From Pseudorhodoplanes sp. (lineage in GTDB: Bacteria > Pseudomonadota > Alphaproteobacteria > Rhizobiales > Xanthobacteraceae): a DNA stretch of 39,229 bases. The stretch's first letter is position 1. Each line of letters begins with the position of its first letter. Made by a program: the position numbers and the translations under genes. The notes beneath the pieces are model-generated. The model made no database searches and was not told the origin of the DNA. It was given only the letters and a program-made list of their open reading frames with translations. Below, one piece after another: positions 38,526 through 39,229 of the stretch. The DNA is taken from positions 1 to 39,229 of the forward strand of contig JACAEG010000097.1 of assembly GCA_013388965.1 (NCBI GenBank), read 5' to 3'.

Positions 38526-39229
38526 ATGACCCAGCCGACGCCCTCCGAACTCATTGTGCCTCTGATCATGTGCGGAGGAGCCGGCACGCGCCTCTGGCCG
38601 GCATCGCGGGAGGGGCGTCCGAAGCAGTTTCTGCCGCTTCTGGGCAGCCGCTCGACCTTCCAGCAGACCATGCTGCGCGTGTCCGGTCCCGCGACCTTCG
38701 CGCGGCCGATCGTCATCACCAACAAGCAATATCGCTTCATCGTCCAGGAGCAGCTCGCCGAGATCGGCGTCGAGGCCGACATCCTGCTGGAGCCGATGCG
38801 GCGCGATTCCGGCCCCGCCATTGCCGCGGGCGCCGTCTTTGCCGCCCGGCGCGACGCAGACCCGGTCGTGGCGGCGCTCGCCGCCGATCATGTCGTGGGC
38901 GACGACCGCGCCTTTGTGGATGCCTGCCGCCAGGCCGCGCGCGCGGCGCGCCGCGGCCGCATCGTGACCTTCGGGGTGAGGCCGGACCGGCCGGCCACCG
39001 AATACGGCTATATCTGCCCGGGCGAGGACCTGGGCGAGGGCGTGTTCGCGGTCGAGCGCTTCGTCGAGAAGCCGGACGAGGAGACGGCGCGCGGCTATGT
39101 CGACGAGGGCTATCTCTGGAATTCCGGCAACTTCACCTTCGCGGCGGGCGATCTCCTGGCCGAATACGCCGCGCATGATGCCGATACCGTGAAGGCTGCG
39201 ACCGCCGCGATAGCGGCGGCCCGCCGCGA
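38526..39229 (+). CDS. manC: Mannose-1-phosphate guanylyltransferase, 3' end outside window
   Basis: This gene runs off the end of the window; 234 codons are seen. The enzyme makes GDP-mannose from mannose-1-phosphate and GTP in the cytoplasm. The N-terminal nucleotidyltransferase signature LIMCGGAGTRLWPASREGRP (about 13-32) leads to KQFLPLLG. Further matches are NKQYRFIVQEQL, LEPMRRDSGPAIAAGA, AALAADHVV, TEYGYICPGE and RFVEKPDEETA, with LWNSGNFTFAAGDLL near the cut. These are diagnostic for ManC/AlgA. Whether a C-terminal phosphomannose isomerase domain follows cannot be seen. The ATG at 38526 is 34 bases after the dehydrogenase stop. GDP-mannose could feed mannose, rhamnose, fucose or perosamine residues. 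Confidence 0.93.
   Translation, partial: MTQPTPSELIVPLIMCGGAGTRLWPASREGRPKQFLPLLGSRSTFQQTMLRVSGPATFARPIVITNKQYRFIVQEQLAEIGVEADILLEPMRRDSGPAIAAGAVFAARRDADPVVAALAADHVVGDDRAFVDACRQAARAARRGRIVTFGVRPDRPATEYGYICPGEDLGEGVFAVERFVEKPDEETARGYVDEGYLWNSGNFTFAAGDLLAEYAAHDADTVKAATAAIAAARR

Noticed and set aside
1-39229. Insertion sequences, integrases, tRNA, rRNA or attachment sites
   Set aside because: I found no transposase-like protein, no flanking inverted repeats with target duplications and no RNA-gene-like sequence by eye; a tool search could overturn this.

Overview
The window is a dense cell-surface polysaccharide locus from a high-GC Gram-negative bacterium. Most coding stretches look roughly 60-70% G+C by eye. 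Gene content (Kdo enzyme, O-antigen ligase, lipid A acyltransferase-like protein, heptosyltransferase-like GT9), frequent ATGA-type overlaps and GTG/TTG starts fit an alphaproteobacterium, probably of the Hyphomicrobiales (Rhizobiales). That placement is inference; no rRNA or other marker gene is present. I saw no tRNA, rRNA, CRISPR array, transposase, integrase or plasmid function.

Layout. (1) 1-5656, plus: truncated WaaE-like GT2, second GT2, O-antigen ligase/polymerase, GT9, then a CapD/WbpM-type UDP-sugar 4,6-dehydratase. (2) 5605-8674, minus: kdsD, a WecA-like polyprenyl-phosphate sugar-1-P transferase and an SDR ketoreductase. With the dehydratase, the last two resemble the WbpM/WbpV/WbpL and Rhizobium WreV/WreQ/WreU trios that make and load UDP-QuiNAc or UDP-FucNAc. 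(3) 8908-12882, plus: asparagine synthetase, sulfotransferase-like protein, methyltransferase. (4) 12879-15088, minus: sulfotransferase and GT4. (5) 15200-18016, plus: PhyH-like dioxygenase and AT3-SGNH O-acyltransferase. (6) 18035-23649, minus: four tandem paralogues of an uncharacterised GT-B-like protein. (7) 23929-33275, plus: MsbA/PglK-like ABC exporter, neuB, neuC, a 2-hydroxyacid dehydrogenase, a TPP enzyme, a Gfo/Idh oxidoreductase, neuA and a polysaccharide deacetylase. (8) 33278-34696, minus: a surface-carbohydrate biosynthesis protein. (9) 34884-39229, plus: LpxL-like acyltransferase without the usual catalytic His, GT4, TviB/WbpA-like dehydrogenase, and manC cut by the window end.

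How it may work together. The locus can plausibly make UDP-QuiNAc/FucNAc, a CMP-nonulosonic acid, an N-acetylhexosaminuronic acid (possibly amidated by the AsnB-like enzyme) and GDP-mannose. A WecA-like enzyme would start a lipid-linked glycan, GT2/GT4/GT9 and the paralogous GT-B-like proteins would extend it, and the ABC exporter is the only flippase candidate seen. The ligase-family protein would attach or polymerise it. Sulfo, methyl, acyl, hydroxyl and deacetyl changes are suggested by tailoring enzymes.

The two most unusual parts are the run of four diverged paralogues (18035-23649) and the dehydrogenase/TPP-enzyme/oxidoreductase cassette set between neuC and neuA (28056-31573), which hints at a modified nine-carbon or related sugar.
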